The notes beneath the pieces were generated by a model, which saw nothing but the letters and a program-made list of their open reading frames with translations, searched no databases and was not told where the DNA came from. Below, one piece after another: positions 12,681 to 24,063 of a DNA stretch of 64,000 nucleotides; positions within the stretch are counted from its first letter, which is position 1, and each line of letters starts with the position of its first letter. The stretch covers positions 25,732,501 to 25,796,500 of the forward strand of contig NC_084896.1 of assembly GCF_958979055.1 (NCBI RefSeq). Reading direction: 5' to 3'. Source of the stretch: Alnus glutinosa (Eukaryota > Streptophyta > Magnoliopsida > Fagales > Betulaceae). A program made the translations under genes and the position numbers.

Positions 12681-13314
12681 TATTGAGTGCAGTTGTGAGG
12701 TGTCTCACATTGCTAAGATCCATAGACTTAAGTTTTTGGGTTAATTGATGTCTCAATATGCTATATATCATCAATGACTTCCCGATATATTTTCTCCAAC
12801 ATTTGGTATCAAAGCCATGGTTATTTTCCTGAGACGAGTGTCTAGATATATGCGTCTGTTCGATCTCTAGTATACGTAACACTCTTGAAAATGTAAAAAG
12901 ACTCACAAGCAAGGAAGAGTTGAGTTAATGTGGAGCAGACTCATTAGTGAGGGAGAGATTGTTGACTGCACTTGTGAGGTGTCCCACATTGCTAAATGTA
13001 AGAAAAGTGAGTGCTTTAGGAAAATGATGGGTGGGGGACATTTTGCCGTCCCCCAATCGTCACTTTTTAATAAAAAATTGATTTTTCTGATGTGACATCA
13101 AAGATTACCTTTTTTTTTATTAAAAATTATACTTTTTATTAAAAAAGGACGGTTGGGGGACGGCAAAACGTCCCCCGTGAATCACTGCTCGTGTGCTTTA
13201 TACAGTATTAGTGGGCTCAAACCTATATGCTTAAACTTTTGGGTTAAATGATGTCAAAATATGATATTTACTATGAGCTCACCAAAAAGGACCCCACTAG
13301 GAATTTTTCCAACA
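12681..13314 (+). mobile_element. TRIM-type short LTR element (fossil) with a nested MITE
   Basis: Two direct LTRs are visible: 12681-12801 and 12960-13314, the second enlarged by a nested MITE. Both end CCAACA. The first is followed at once by TTTGGTATCAAAGCC, which matches the primer-binding site for initiator methionine tRNA used by copia-like and TRIM elements. A purine-rich tract precedes the second LTR. The host word ATTTGG flanks both outer ends. The internal part is only about 160 bp and codes for nothing, as usual for TRIMs. The LTRs have diverged noticeably, so this is not a recent insertion. Confidence 0.72.
13019..13192. repeat. Foldback MITE nested in the TRIM 3' LTR
   Basis: GC-rich inverted repeats (GGGGGAC...GCCGTCCCCC on the left and the complement on the right) flank an AT-rich centre. 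The word GTGCTTTA is present on both sides (13011-13018 and 13193-13200), an 8-bp target duplication. The ends resemble those of the larger element at 38642-39988, so the two probably belong to one family. Confidence 0.7.
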
Positions 13315-14067
13315 ATTTGGACATTTTTTATTTAATTTCAGACCATATGAGTTCATAATTTTGGATTTGATTTGGGTCCAATTTCAATGAAACCTAAATT
13401 CATTTAGATTGGAACACATGTCGAATACCATGACACGAAGAACACATGATTCAATCTCAATAGATTTAATTCCAACAAAAACTAGACTGATCACTAATCC
13501 TATAATTTCTTGGTGAATTGGGCCCGTTAAAAGCCCAAAGATATGGGTTCATATTGTTTATGCCACTCTAGGATGAATGTGAATCTAATCTCCACAGACC
13601 CATTTGCATGTTCATGCAGAAAAATGTTTCATTGACCAATTAAAGAAAGGGAGAACAAGAACCTAGATATATATAATAGATTTTTTGCGACTATTTTATT
13701 TGGAAACAATAAACAATACAGTATCTGTAAAAATAAAATAAAATAATCCATAAAACTATAATTCATCAATCATGGAGAATATGAATGAGAATCAATTTTT
13801 TTTTAATATTTGTGATGATTTTGAATTGTGTCAATGATTATATAATATGATGGCAGCTTTATCTACTGCAACTAAATACTAGATCCTCGTTTCCTATTCG
13901 CATATCATGCCGGCCATTAAATTTGTTAAACAACAAACAATCAACCATGAGATTCGTGAAGGGTATTATAATTTTTAATAATAAATAAATAAAAAAAAAA
14001 AAAAAAAAAAAGGAAATTATAATTTTTACTACAAATTCTTAAAAAAGTAACATGATTGTTTACTTGA

Positions 14068-14069
<2 letters not shown>
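13315..14069. other. Intergenic, no gene seen
   Basis: Low-complexity AT-rich DNA with an A run near 13991-14011 and a TA microsatellite near 14069-14086. I see nothing functional. Confidence 0.5.
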
Positions 14070-14098
<29 letters not shown>

Positions 14099-14211
14099 TT
14101 TTTTTTTTTTATTTGACATGTCCACACAAGAGGGGGAGGGTGGATTCGAACTAGTGATTTCCGCTTCATGAGGCGTGGTCCCCAGCCGATTGAGTTATCT
14201 CTTAGGGACTA
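14070..14211 (-). mobile_element. tRNA-derived SINE (minus strand)
   Basis: On the minus strand the element starts near 14211 with an A-box-like word (ATAACTCAATCGG). A B-box-like word follows about 50 bases later (AGTTCGAATCC). It ends with TGTGTGGACATGTCAAA followed by an A-rich tail, seen here as T runs at 14087-14114. These are the RNA polymerase III promoter boxes of a tRNA-like head. A second copy of the family is at 37182-37289. Confidence 0.72.
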
Positions 14212-14339
14212 ATATTTATTATATCTATTCCTAAAACATAGATTGATACTTGAGGTTTCACATGACATTTATTAATTTTATAAATTAACGTAATAATTCA
14301 CATTATGCTCATTTTCATAAAACATGACTGACACATAAA

Positions 14340-14690
14340 TTTATGAGAAAAATATACATATTTCCTCTAACTACCATGCACTCAATTGTCAATGTACCCC
14401 TAAGACCAATTTAAAGACAAAAATGACCCAAAAAACTTTTCAATAAGACAAAAATGCCTTTATAAATTTGAGGGAAAAAAATGTTTTATTTGAATAGTTT
14501 TTAATTTTTATATATAATTTTAAGAATTTTTATAAATTTATGAAGGGTATTTTTGTTATTAAGGGAGATATTGACATTTTTTGGTAATTGGGAGCCAATA
14601 GACATTGATACAATTGATAATTTGTATGAGACATTGATAATAAAATAATAGTTTGAGAGAACTATGCGTGCTTTTTCCTAAATTTTTAAA
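14340..14690. repeat. MITE, same family as the copy at 25831-27114
   Basis: It shares ordered phrases with the 25831 element: CAATTGTCAATGTACCCC, then AAGACAAAAATG, then AAGGGTATTTTTGTTATT, then TTGACATTTTTTGG. It has no coding capacity and its ends have decayed. Confidence 0.6.
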
Positions 14691-14924
14691 TAAATATATG
14701 TTTTCCTTGTAACCAACTTGGAACATCCAAAGTATAAGATAATTGTGTTAAAAAACATTATTATTCTCTTTGTAAACAACTCGGACATTTAAGGTTGGGA
14801 CTTCACATCACTTACCCATATTATGTCCTGACAAGTGAGAAGGGGCATCGAACGAATTTCCAAGAACTTGGGTGACTCATTATAATTAGTGTAATTACTT
14901 GACATAAACAACACAAGTCTAACA

Positions 14925-15110
14925 ATTCGTGATTCCTACACTCATTTCTCACAACAGCTCTACAACAAGTTGACGTGACTGGTAATATTTTATTATTTTT
15001 TTACAAAAAGAAAACAAAACAAAACAAAAAAATAATAAAATATTACCAGCCACGTCAGCTTGTTGTGGGACTGTTATAAAAAATGAGTGTAGGGATCATT
15101 TCTCTTCGTG
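14925..15110. repeat. Foldback MITE
   Basis: The two halves are near complements. The left arm contains TGATTCCTACACTCATTTCT and the right arm reads AAATGAGTGTAGGGATCATT. Pairing continues through ACGTGACTGGTAATATTTTATT to an A-rich loop near 15000-15035. There is no ORF. The target duplication is unclear. Confidence 0.72.
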
Positions 15111-15175
15111 TGCATAAGATATGCAACTACCGGAATATCATCTTCCCTCGCCTTTTTTTTTTAGTTTTTATATAC

Positions 15176-15312
15176 TAATGGCTCTTAGCAGTGTCGTTTA
15201 CCTCTCTGATTCTATAGTTGTTTTATATATATATATATATATATATAATTATATATATACTTATGGCTCTTAGCAGTGTCGTTTAGCTCTCTGATTCAAT
15301 AGTTGTTTTGTT
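15176..15312. repeat. Direct repeat around a TA microsatellite
   Basis: A segment of about 45 bp (GGCTCTTAGCAGTGTCGTTT and following bases) occurs at about 15180-15225 and again at about 15264-15311. A TA-dinucleotide run lies between the copies. Poly-T and poly-A runs follow to about 15500. Confidence 0.75.
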
Positions 15313-15479
15313 TTTTTTTTTTGTTTTTTTTTGTTTTTTGTTTTTTTTTTTAGTCTATTGAATATACAATTTCTGAGTTTGTGTTGTCGGCATGTTTCTA
15401 TTTGCTGGTTAATAAAATAATAGTGTTCCGTACAATCTGCTGTGCAATGATAAGCATCCAATATTATACTTTTTTTATT

Positions 15480-16352
15480 AAAACAAAAAAAAAAAAAATT
15501 TACCTTTTAATCACTTTTGTAATCAGACTCTTAAATCTAAAAAGTATTACTATAGTGTATCAATTTTTTAATTTTTTTAATTTTGTTCAATTTCAACAAT
15601 CCATTAGAATTTTTCGTTAAATCCTATCAAAATTTTCAAAATAACCCTATATTTTTTAATATATATATAATTCAAATATGCATGGAAATTTTTGCAAATT
15701 TAGTTAAATATGTTATAAATTTGATACACATCCGTTAAGATTTAACAAAAAATTCTAATGAAATTGTGAAATTGAAAGATGTATATACTAAATTGACAAT
15801 TTTTAAAGTTTATAAGCATAATTGCTAAAGTGATAAAATAATAATAATAATTTTAGCGATATCTTTCAAAATTACAAAGTCAAACTACTATTTTGGGAAA
15901 ATATAAAAAAATAAATAAAATAGTCGTTAGGTTTTGTTACGATCTCAATTTAATCCTCACTTTTTTAAGGGGAAACTTCACTTATTAATCTTCTCAAACT
16001 TTCATCAATTTTGCCTATCTTTTCTTAAAATTCAAAAACTCTCAATTTAGTGTATCAAATTTTAAAAATTTACAATTTCACTCATCAGTTAGAATTTTCC
16101 ATTAAATCCTAAAGAATGGATGAGAAATTTCCAAACTACCACATTTTAAAAAAAAAAAAATTGTTCTTTAAGGGTAATTTTGTAATTTTATAAAATGTGC
16201 AGGGAATAAACGTTATTTTACCCTTTTAACCGTCTAATTTAACCTCAAACCCTAACGGGAGAGTTACAATTGCAAAAAATTCAAAATTCAATACACTAAA
16301 TTGAGAATTTTTAAAATATATTGGAGAGATTGCAAAAGTTAGGAAGTTTAGA
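15480..16352. repeat. Two decayed MITE-like inverted-repeat units
   Basis: Around 15500-15830 and 15968-16352 the outer parts are inverted copies of each other. In the second unit, a left phrase TCTCAATTTAGTGTATCAAA pairs with a right phrase ATACACTAAATTGAGAATTT. No gene. Confidence 0.5.
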
Positions 16353-16359
16353 AGGATTA

Positions 16360-16853
16360 ATGCCTCGTTTGGTTCGCGGAATAGACCACTAGAATGGAAT
16401 GACTATTCCAGTCATTCCTTTGTTTGGTAGGGGGTCTATTCCTTAAAATAGCTATTTCAATAGGAATAACTATTCTCTTACAAAGATGAATACATATTCC
16501 TAAAAGAATAGACTATATTTTCCAAAAAAAACACTCATTATTTTCTATTTTCTCTCCATTTATTTTTTTAAAAGAAAAAAAAAAAAAAAAAAACCCCAGA
16601 TGGGCTTTAGGGGTAGCCGCGACCACCCCTGATGAGTATTTAGGGGTGGCCGCGCGCGCTTTTTTGGTGAGTGGCCGACCACCCTAATAATGTGGAGTTT
16701 TTTTAGTAATTTTAATTCGATTTCAACTAAAGTATATGTGTTGTCACAAAACAATGAGTAGAAATACATATTTCATTTCACTCTCTTTTATTCCCGGTAA
16801 TAACTATTCTCTTTCCTAATGAAATACTCATTCCGCAAACCAAACAAAGTATA
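16360..16853. repeat. MITE with CGTTTGGTTCGCGGAAT-type ends and a GC-rich core
   Basis: The left end GCCTCGTTTGGTTCGCGGAA pairs with the right end ATTCCGCAAACCAAACAAAG. The internal ATTCC words are also in inverted order. A GC-rich core at 16595-16685 contains GGGGTGGCC and ACCACCC words. A TAA trinucleotide flanks both ends, which would fit a PIF/Harbinger-type element, but this is weak. Confidence 0.6.
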
Positions 16854-16879
16854 AGTGAAATTCTTTCTATTTTTAATTT

Positions 16880-18095
16880 TGATATCTTGCTTCATTACAA
16901 AATATTAGCCTCTGCACTAGCATCACAAATGATGCTTTTACAATCTTGAATTGTAATTTTTTTTTTTAAATGCAGTATTATTTATCTAAAAGGGGATAAC
17001 TTCAATCAAGCAACGAGGTTTTTGCCTTCCAATGAGATATTGACACATCAACATCAAACAAGAAAAGTATCTGTTAGCATAATCTAGCAAAACATTGTAT
17101 CTAAACCCTCCTTTCACTCTTTTAATCTTAAAAAAAAAAAAAACTATTGCAGGCATCACCCACCCACACGCCACCACCGCCACTGCTCAACGCCGGACAC
17201 GTGACCGAAAAGCCCACAACAACCATCGAGAAGTTTCCAGATTTTGCCGGGAAAAGACCACAACACCACTAATATGCCGAGAAGCCGAGAAATTTCCAAA
17301 TCTCGCTGGCTTCATCAACTTTAGATGCCGCTGGAGACAAAAAATAAAATAAAATAAAATAAAATAAAATAAAATAAAAGACGAGCAACCCAGAAACACG
17401 AGAACCAGAACTGACATGGAGGTACATGATTACCGCAAATAAGAGAAATCAAACGGGAAAAAAAATAATAATAATAATCTTTCAGATTATTCTAGGGAAC
17501 TTTTAGTTGTGGAAACTTTTATGAGTTTTATCGGAATTGCTTCTAATTGGTGGCGACTCGTTTGAAAAAAGAAACAGAATTTACAAATCGCAAAGCAAAT
17601 GGATAACTTGTTTAAAACCTGAAAACTTGTTGCACAAATACTTGCAAATGGATAACTCCCGTGTGGGCTATTCATCGTGCTCTCCGACGATCTGTGGTTG
17701 ACAAGAGCGTTTCTTGCCTTTTTTTCGACGTTCTGTGGTGTGGCTGCTGGTTCGCCAGTTCTCTTTCGGCAATTCTGTTGGGTTGGTCGGTTGTCGATCG
17801 GGGCTTGTGTGGTGCTGTCGGTGCTATTGGCTGAATCTGGTCGGTGGGCGGAGCAGTGAAAATGGCGGTGGCGGCGGTGTCGAAGGATGGCGGTGGGACT
17901 TTTTTTTTTTTTTAGGCCAAAAGAGTTAAAGAAGGGAATTTAGATCCAGTGTTTTTACAACATTTACATTTCTTGTTCTAAGCTGATGTGTCAATTTCTC
18001 ATTGGAGACCATAAAATCCTTATTTTCTGCCCCAACCTGACAGAAGTTGCACTATATCTAAAATGCTTTGAAAGTAATTCTTACATCACCTTTGA
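16880..18095. mobile_element. Candidate non-autonomous transposon with captured GC-rich sequence
   Basis: The segments 17000-17115 and 17925-18045 are inverted copies (left CCAATGAGATATTGACACAT, right ATGTGTCAATTTCTCATTGG). The interior is markedly GC-richer and contains blocks without the stops typical of surrounding DNA (17150-17340 and 17670-17890), separated by an AAAAT microsatellite (17340-17378). This arrangement resembles a Pack-type element that picked up host sequence. I cannot identify the source gene, and the exact termini and target duplication are not resolved. Confidence 0.4.
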
Positions 18096-19627
18096 TAAAA
18101 AGGGAAAATTCATATATCTATTTTGACTATATAAGATTAACCCATTTGTAATTAAGTCTAGTTTCTTAGAGCATAACCATGAGAGTTTTTTTCCATCTCG
18201 ATCAAATTTTACAAATTTAAAACGACCAAAACCATATCTAAAAATTGATGTCAATAGTTACTAATTCTATCCCCCAAAAGGAACATTGGTTACATCTTTC
18301 ACTAATAATCCACATTTCGTGCAAGAATCAAAGTCCACATATCAGGATTAAAATTTTTTATAATTATTTGTTCGAATTTGAAAAATTCGGACAGATGATT
18401 ATAAAATACTACTTATGAGACGCACTTAACCAAATAAAAATTTGATTGTCCAATCTCCAGGTCTCATAATTAGTCTCTCACAATTACTTGTCCGAATTCT
18501 CTCAAATCAAACAAATAATTATAGAAAATCCTTACCCACGTACCAGCCTCTTATGATCTTATCCATACCACTTAAATACGTAGCTTTAACTGTCACTAAT
18601 AAAAAGAAAATTTTGATTTTGTGCAGCACCTAAATCAATATATTTGAGTAATATAATAAAGAGAATTTATATTCTTTTTTAAATCCTCTCAAAATTTATG
18701 TAACTGTTAAAATTATTATTAAAACAAAATGTAATAATAATCTATCATGCATTTATGATAATTTTAAAAAATTCATTTAAAAAAGAAAACTATTCTCTCT
18801 TTATCTTTATCGTATTTACTCGAATGTTATACACGAGTCTCATCTTTTTGCCTCACCGACAACCTCCTGCTCTCTAGTCTGTCCGCTTTAGTCACGTGCA
18901 CCACGCTGCCACATGGTAAAAGAAACAGTTACAACGTCAGAAACAGTTACAGGACACCACCAATCCCACAAAATGCTCCGAAGCTTCTTCTCTACACGCG
19001 CTCCTAGGCCAATTCAAATACGCGTTGTCAATCATGAAGCATTGGAGCGCGTAGACATTTCCGTACGATTCTCAAGATTCGAAAATTTTAAACTAGACTA
19101 AGCAGAACTGCTATCCCCACCGCGGGTCTCACCCTCAAAGTTCAAACAACCCTAAAATCACTGTCACCGACAATATATATTATAATTTTCTTTTCTTTTT
19201 TTGGTAGAAAGAGAATTATTAAGATACAAATACACCTATAAGGCTATAATGGTCATTTACCTTTTAGAACTTTCATGTATGTCATGTGATTTTTTATTTT
19301 AAAGTTGTTTTGGTGTTAATGAGCTGAAAATCTGAGTTAATTATGTGTTAACTCCTCCGCCAAGACAATAGTTAATGGTCGGCTTCTCAAAGTTTCAAAT
19401 TCTAGCAATTTCTTTCCCAACGTTTCTCAGCAACCAAACAGAGCAAACTCACTAAAAAAAAGAAACTTTCAAAGATACCCAAAACTTTGATGCTTCATCT
19501 TTGTTTTGGACACGCTTGAAACAGTTTACACCTATACTTTCTATGAAAAAAAAAAACGAAAAAAGTGTAATAATAATACAATTGATCACAAACCCCATCT
19601 GACTCAATGATAATCTTCATCATCTTC
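18096..19627. other. Intergenic; 3' flank of the IRX15-like gene
   Basis: No gene is supported. A CACGTG word lies at about 18893 within a less AT-rich patch (18830-19130). The final stretch is presumably the 3' untranslated region of the minus-strand gene that ends at 19628. Confidence 0.45.
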
Positions 19628-20617
19628 TCATGATAAAGAATCTAAATCCGACGATGGCAATGATGAAGAGGAAGTGGTGGAATTTTTACAGAACTCAAAG
19701 CAGTTCTCCTCCATTCTCTCCAACACAAAATGCCCCAACGAGTCCACAGTCTCAACCAAATTCTCTTGGCACAAAAACTCATCGCTGCACGTCCTCTCCA
19801 CCTCTCTGTCAAAGTCGTGCACGAACACATGGGTCCGTGACCGTGACCCGCCGGCCCTCTTGCTCCTCGCCAGCACGCTCGCCGTGAATATCGCTGACAT
19901 CCTCCCGGGGGCACTGGGGAAGTACCCACGTGGCCCGTCGACGAGAATCACGTCCCACGGCACGTCGTATATGTGATTCGGCAGGTCGTTGATCCCGAGC
20001 ACGCATTCCGAGAACAAGAGGTTCTGCACCGGCCTGCAATCGTTCCGGACCTGGGATTTCGTTCCTTGAATGAGCTCCGGCATTTCGGAGACCTTGGTGG
20101 AGAACGACACGTCGTAGGCTTCGATTCCCGGGTGGGACTGTTCGAACTTGGACACCAAGAACTCGTTCTCGTCCAAGTAAACCGTGCGGGCGTTGAAGTT
20201 GAGCGCGTGCCAGAGGAGGGACTCGTGGGTCAGACCGAAGACTAGAAAATTGCAGCCGGGAGAGCAGCGGGTGAGAGCCGCGGAGATGGAGGTGAGCTCG
20301 GCGGAGGACATGTGGGGAGAGCCGGCGGAGGAGTTCGAGGCCGTGGCGGCGTAGTGGAGGAGTGCGTCGGAGATGGGTGGCGGGAGAGGCGCGGTGGTGA
20401 AAGCAGAGGTTCTGCTGGTGGGTCTGGATGAGGGGATGGTGGAGCTGAAGAGGGTTACGGTGAAGGCTAAGGTGCATAACGTGGTGACGAAGAGGAGCCA
20501 GAGACGGTGAGCGTTTGAGGAGGAGGAGGAGCAGGAGATTGCGCCGTTTTGTTTGTGGATTGAGGAGGGGTGGTGGAGGAGTACGAGCTTTGTGTTGGCG
20601 GCGTTGTTGGCCTTCAT
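19628..20617 (-). CDS. IRX15-L: IRX15/IRX15-LIKE DUF579 xylan biosynthesis protein
   Basis: A single exon gives 329 residues, close to the family's usual length. One membrane helix (about 39-58, [20 protein letters not shown]) follows a basic N-terminus, the layout of a type II Golgi protein. The DUF579 domain covers about 85-310. Landmarks are [15 protein letters not shown] (122-136), [14 protein letters not shown] (192-205), [20 protein letters not shown] (210-229) and [14 protein letters not shown] (262-275). In Arabidopsis, IRX15 and IRX15-L are redundantly needed for normal glucuronoxylan in secondary walls; sister clades (GXM) are glucuronoxylan 4-O-methyltransferases. I favour the IRX15 clade from the [10 protein letters not shown] and [14 protein letters not shown] region, but clade placement needs a tree. 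The Ser-rich tail is variable in the family. The leader upstream is CT-rich on the coding strand. The gene is much more GC-rich than its surroundings. Confidence 0.92.
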   Translation of the reverse strand: MKANNAANTKLVLLHHPSSIHKQNGAISCSSSSSNAHRLWLLFVTTLCTLAFTVTLFSSTIPSSRPTSRTSAFTTAPLPPPISDALLHYAATASNSSAGSPHMSSAELTSISAALTRCSPGCNFLVFGLTHESLLWHALNFNARTVYLDENEFLVSKFEQSHPGIEAYDVSFSTKVSEMPELIQGTKSQVRNDCRPVQNLLFSECVLGINDLPNHIYDVPWDVILVDGPRGYFPSAPGRMSAIFTASVLARSKRAGGSRSRTHVFVHDFDREVERTCSDEFLCQENLVETVDSLGHFVLERMEENCFEFCKNSTTSSSSLPSSDLDSLS

Positions 20618-22987
20618 TTTAGGGGAGACAGAGACGCAGATAGAGAGGGATGAGAGACTATGAGAAAAGATTATTTTCTTTTCTTTTCTTTTTTGTTTTA
20701 TCTTGTTTTATTGCTCCTTGATTTTCTTGGGAGTTTGAGAGGAATCACGGAAGGGATTGAGAGAGAGAGCCACGAAGACCGAGGGATGAAAGAGATGGAA
20801 GCGGTGGCCGTTTGGGGATGACGAGTGGGGCCGGTGTGAGATTGGACAACCATCCTCCACTTTTAAATGAAATGGATCCTATATTTGTTTTTCAATTCCT
20901 AATTTAAAATTAATGCATTATATAATTTTTTTAAAAAAATATGTTAATATTAATTTCATGTACATATATAAAACCAAAACGACGTCGATAATTACTTAAT
21001 GGTTCGGTTGCGGCCTTTGAAGGGGCATTGAGAAAATCTAAGCCCCAGTTGAAACTTAGATTGAGATCACAACAATTAGTTGTCTAAATTGTTCATATTG
21101 TCATATATGGAATTTACTTATTCAAATAGGTGATCGGATATTTCAAAATTTATTTGAATATGTAAATTTTATATGTATTCTCTCACATTAACTGCATAAA
21201 TTACTAGCAATTTAAATATCCGATAAGCATATAAAAAGAAATAATGCAATTAAAAGGAAATGGGGCAGAAATTTAGGAATGTGGAAAGGGGGAGAAAAGG
21301 ATTGGTGGGAATTAACTTTTTGCTTTATAAGGAGAAGATGGTCGCAGTTTGAGGTAGCTACAGCCTACAGATCAAGGGATGGATGTCTAACCAGATTGGA
21401 AAAAAGGAAGACTTGGGTGGTATTTATTTTGTCCTAAAAGGTAGGTTCTCTAATTCTCTTCTCTTCTCACTTGTATCTTACTATCTTGTGCTTGTGCTAT
21501 TACTATCATCACGTGATATGTTATATGTCATAGTTCATATACACAAAATGGAGTGAATCAAGCCTATTCATTTATGGTGGATTAATGTTGTATTCTATCA
21601 TACAAAGAATCCAGATACTACCTTGGTTGGTTAAAGGAATTTCATGGCTGGCAAATTTGTATAAGATTCACTAATTCAATACAAAATTAATAGGTAAAAG
21701 TTGATGGGTTTGATCTGTTTAATTAAATGGGTCAAGTTACGATTGACTTCTATAATTTTATATTCGTGCCTCGGCATGATCTGAACCAGACACGCGACAT
21801 TAAGGCTGACAATTTTTTACACGACCCGCGAACTTGATATTAACCCAATACAAAATTATCTCATTAAGATTAAATGGTTTGACCCATTTAATTAAATACA
21901 GAAATTTCTTACAAATTGATTCGTATGAAACTCATACAAACCATTTTATAAAAGCGACACATGTCCTATAAGCTATTAAAAAAGTATGTCAAATACACAT
22001 GCTATTAAATATGTCGAATTAGGATGGACTTATATAATATTATACCAATACTTCAACACGATCTAAACTTAACACACTAAAATGAATTGCCGCCCCTAAA
22101 TTTCATATAAAGTCCACCCAATGAATGTTGTATGAATCTTTGCATTTCAAAATTGTAGGAGACAAGGATAGAAAAAAAAATTGTACTCTGTCTGTTCTAT
22201 TGTGTTTTTTTTTTTAGTAGTCTTGTAATAGATGAAAGTTTTTAAAACTAAAAGTATCTATTTACCATTCGGGGTGGTTCAGTGGCCTCAAGGTAATTCT
22301 TAGATGGTTGGACATGTATTAGGTGAGAGTTTGACTCTCGAAATAGAAATCTTCAATCCTATTAGTATTTGTCATATTGAAAATGCATGCAGTTCACGCC
22401 CAAGTGGAATAATTACTGTTAATCTCTCTTGTTGCCTTTTTTATTAGAAAAAAAAAGTATCTATATGTTTAACTTTAATATTATTTTTTATTTTATTTTT
22501 CTAATTTTTTAAATTCACCTATTTTCAAATTTAAATCCATATTTTTTTACCAATCTAAAGGAGGATTAGATATATGTTCCTGGTCTTATCTTGTGGTAAG
22601 TTACAATCACTATGAAAGAGGTACCATAGGTTCACACCTTACTCATTGAAAAGGAAAAGAAAGAAAACAACATCAAAGATGTAAATTTGTACTATGAATA
22701 GGATTTTAAGAGCAATGAATGATTCGATTTAGGGGAGGCTAATGAAAAGGGACAAGGATCCTAATCATTTCAAATCCATATCATACCTTAAGTTTGTGGG
22801 GACTAGTCTTTAATACCAAAATCAAAGTCTCAACAAAATGCATGAGCTAAAAAGAAATCATCGATAAACAGAAACTGGCTATCAAAGTTTTGCTATTTAA
22901 TTTTGTTAAAATATATTTAAAATATATTATGCTTACCTTCATGAGTGGTAATGCTACTCTTTATACTCATTTCAGTCAGCCACTTTA

Positions 22988-23024
<37 letters not shown>

Positions 23025-23703
23025 AACAAGGAGAGTTGTAATTTGTTTAAAATTTCTTTAAACCAACAATACATCCAATTAATAATTAATGCAAATTAGC
23101 TCTGATTCACCTAACAAGGGCGACAAAGTGTTCATCTGGTTGGGTTGGGTGTGACAACTTTAACCTAAGCAGTGTGAAAAAAAAGGGAGCAAAGTTACCT
23201 AGAATACATGGGAGTGGAGAGACCTTAAAAGTTTCAATTTCTCAATCAATGTTGTTAGAGACTACGTACCTAACAAGAGCCCCAATGGTCACTATGGACA
23301 TGATAAGCACACCCATTCCGCATTTAACGGCCATGGTTGGTACTTTGTAATTTGTATCAACAATTATAAAAGTAAGAGCATGCACGTTGAATAAATTCTT
23401 TCAATTTTTTGAACCAAGTGAGAGGAATTTTTAGCTTCCACGTGGATAGACCTACTTTTAACGATTATGGATAAACTTGATTTGTTCATATAGCTATATA
23501 CATGGATGCAGTGGCACAGTTGGGTAAACTATTTCAATTTTTCAAAAAGGTCTAATTTTTTATTTTTTATTTTTTATATCGTACCAATAATTTTTTTTTT
23601 TTATTTAGCCAAAAAATTATTAAAAAACACAACTTTATCACTTCTTTTCACAAAAAAAAATTCAATTTTTTTTTTCTACTTTATATCACATCAATAACTT
23701 TTT
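20618..23703. other. Intergenic, including promoter of the IRX15-like gene; no other gene
   Basis: The first about 250 bp contain purine-rich runs (GAGAGAG) that read as pyrimidine-rich on the coding strand and are likely the 5' untranslated region and promoter. Further out I see AT-rich DNA, a possible SINE at 22269-22455, a second tRNA-like patch near 22575-22665 and an A run at 22988-23023. Confidence 0.5.
22269..22455 (+). mobile_element. Possible tRNA-related SINE
   Basis: It starts GGGGTGGTTCAGTGGCCTC, an A-box-like word, followed by GAGAGTTTGACTCTCG, which resembles a B box, and ends in a T-rich then A-rich segment near 22435-22460. It is not the same family as the copies at 14070 and 37182. 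Confidence 0.45.
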
Positions 23704-24063
23704 GAGAATAATTGCACCACTAGTCATTGAAATTAGCATAAATTACAAATCTGTGGTACAAAAAGTTCATAGAGGGTTATTGTGATAAATTATAATTACA
23801 AATCAATCTCTGAACCCGTTTTTCGTCTACTAAGTTAAAAGAGTCCGTTAGTAGATTACAATACAAATGATATTTAGAGGTCGTCTCACTATTTATACTA
23901 CGTGATAAACTAACAGATTCTATTAACTTGGTGGACGAAAAACAGGTTCAGGGAGTGATTCGTAATTATAGTTTACCACAATGACACTCCATTAACTTTT
24001 TGTACTACAATGAGTGATTTGTAATTTTGGCCAACCCCAAGGACCAGCAGTGCAATTACCCTC
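23704..24063. repeat. Foldback MITE, about 360 bp
   Basis: The left half (GAGAATAATTGCACCACTAG and onward) and the right half are inverted copies over about 150 bp each, through to a short centre near 23870. The word ACTTTTT flanks both ends. No ORF. Confidence 0.78.

Noticed and set aside
14112-14211. A functional tRNA gene
   Set aside because: The A- and B-box-like words are present, but the segment cannot fold as a full cloverleaf and runs into a SINE 3' tail and poly-A. It is a SINE.
19809-20477. 222-residue minus-strand frame overlapping the IRX15-like gene
   Set aside because: It is an alternative frame of the same strand, and its translation is His/Arg/Leu-rich with no family. The DUF579 frame explains the locus.
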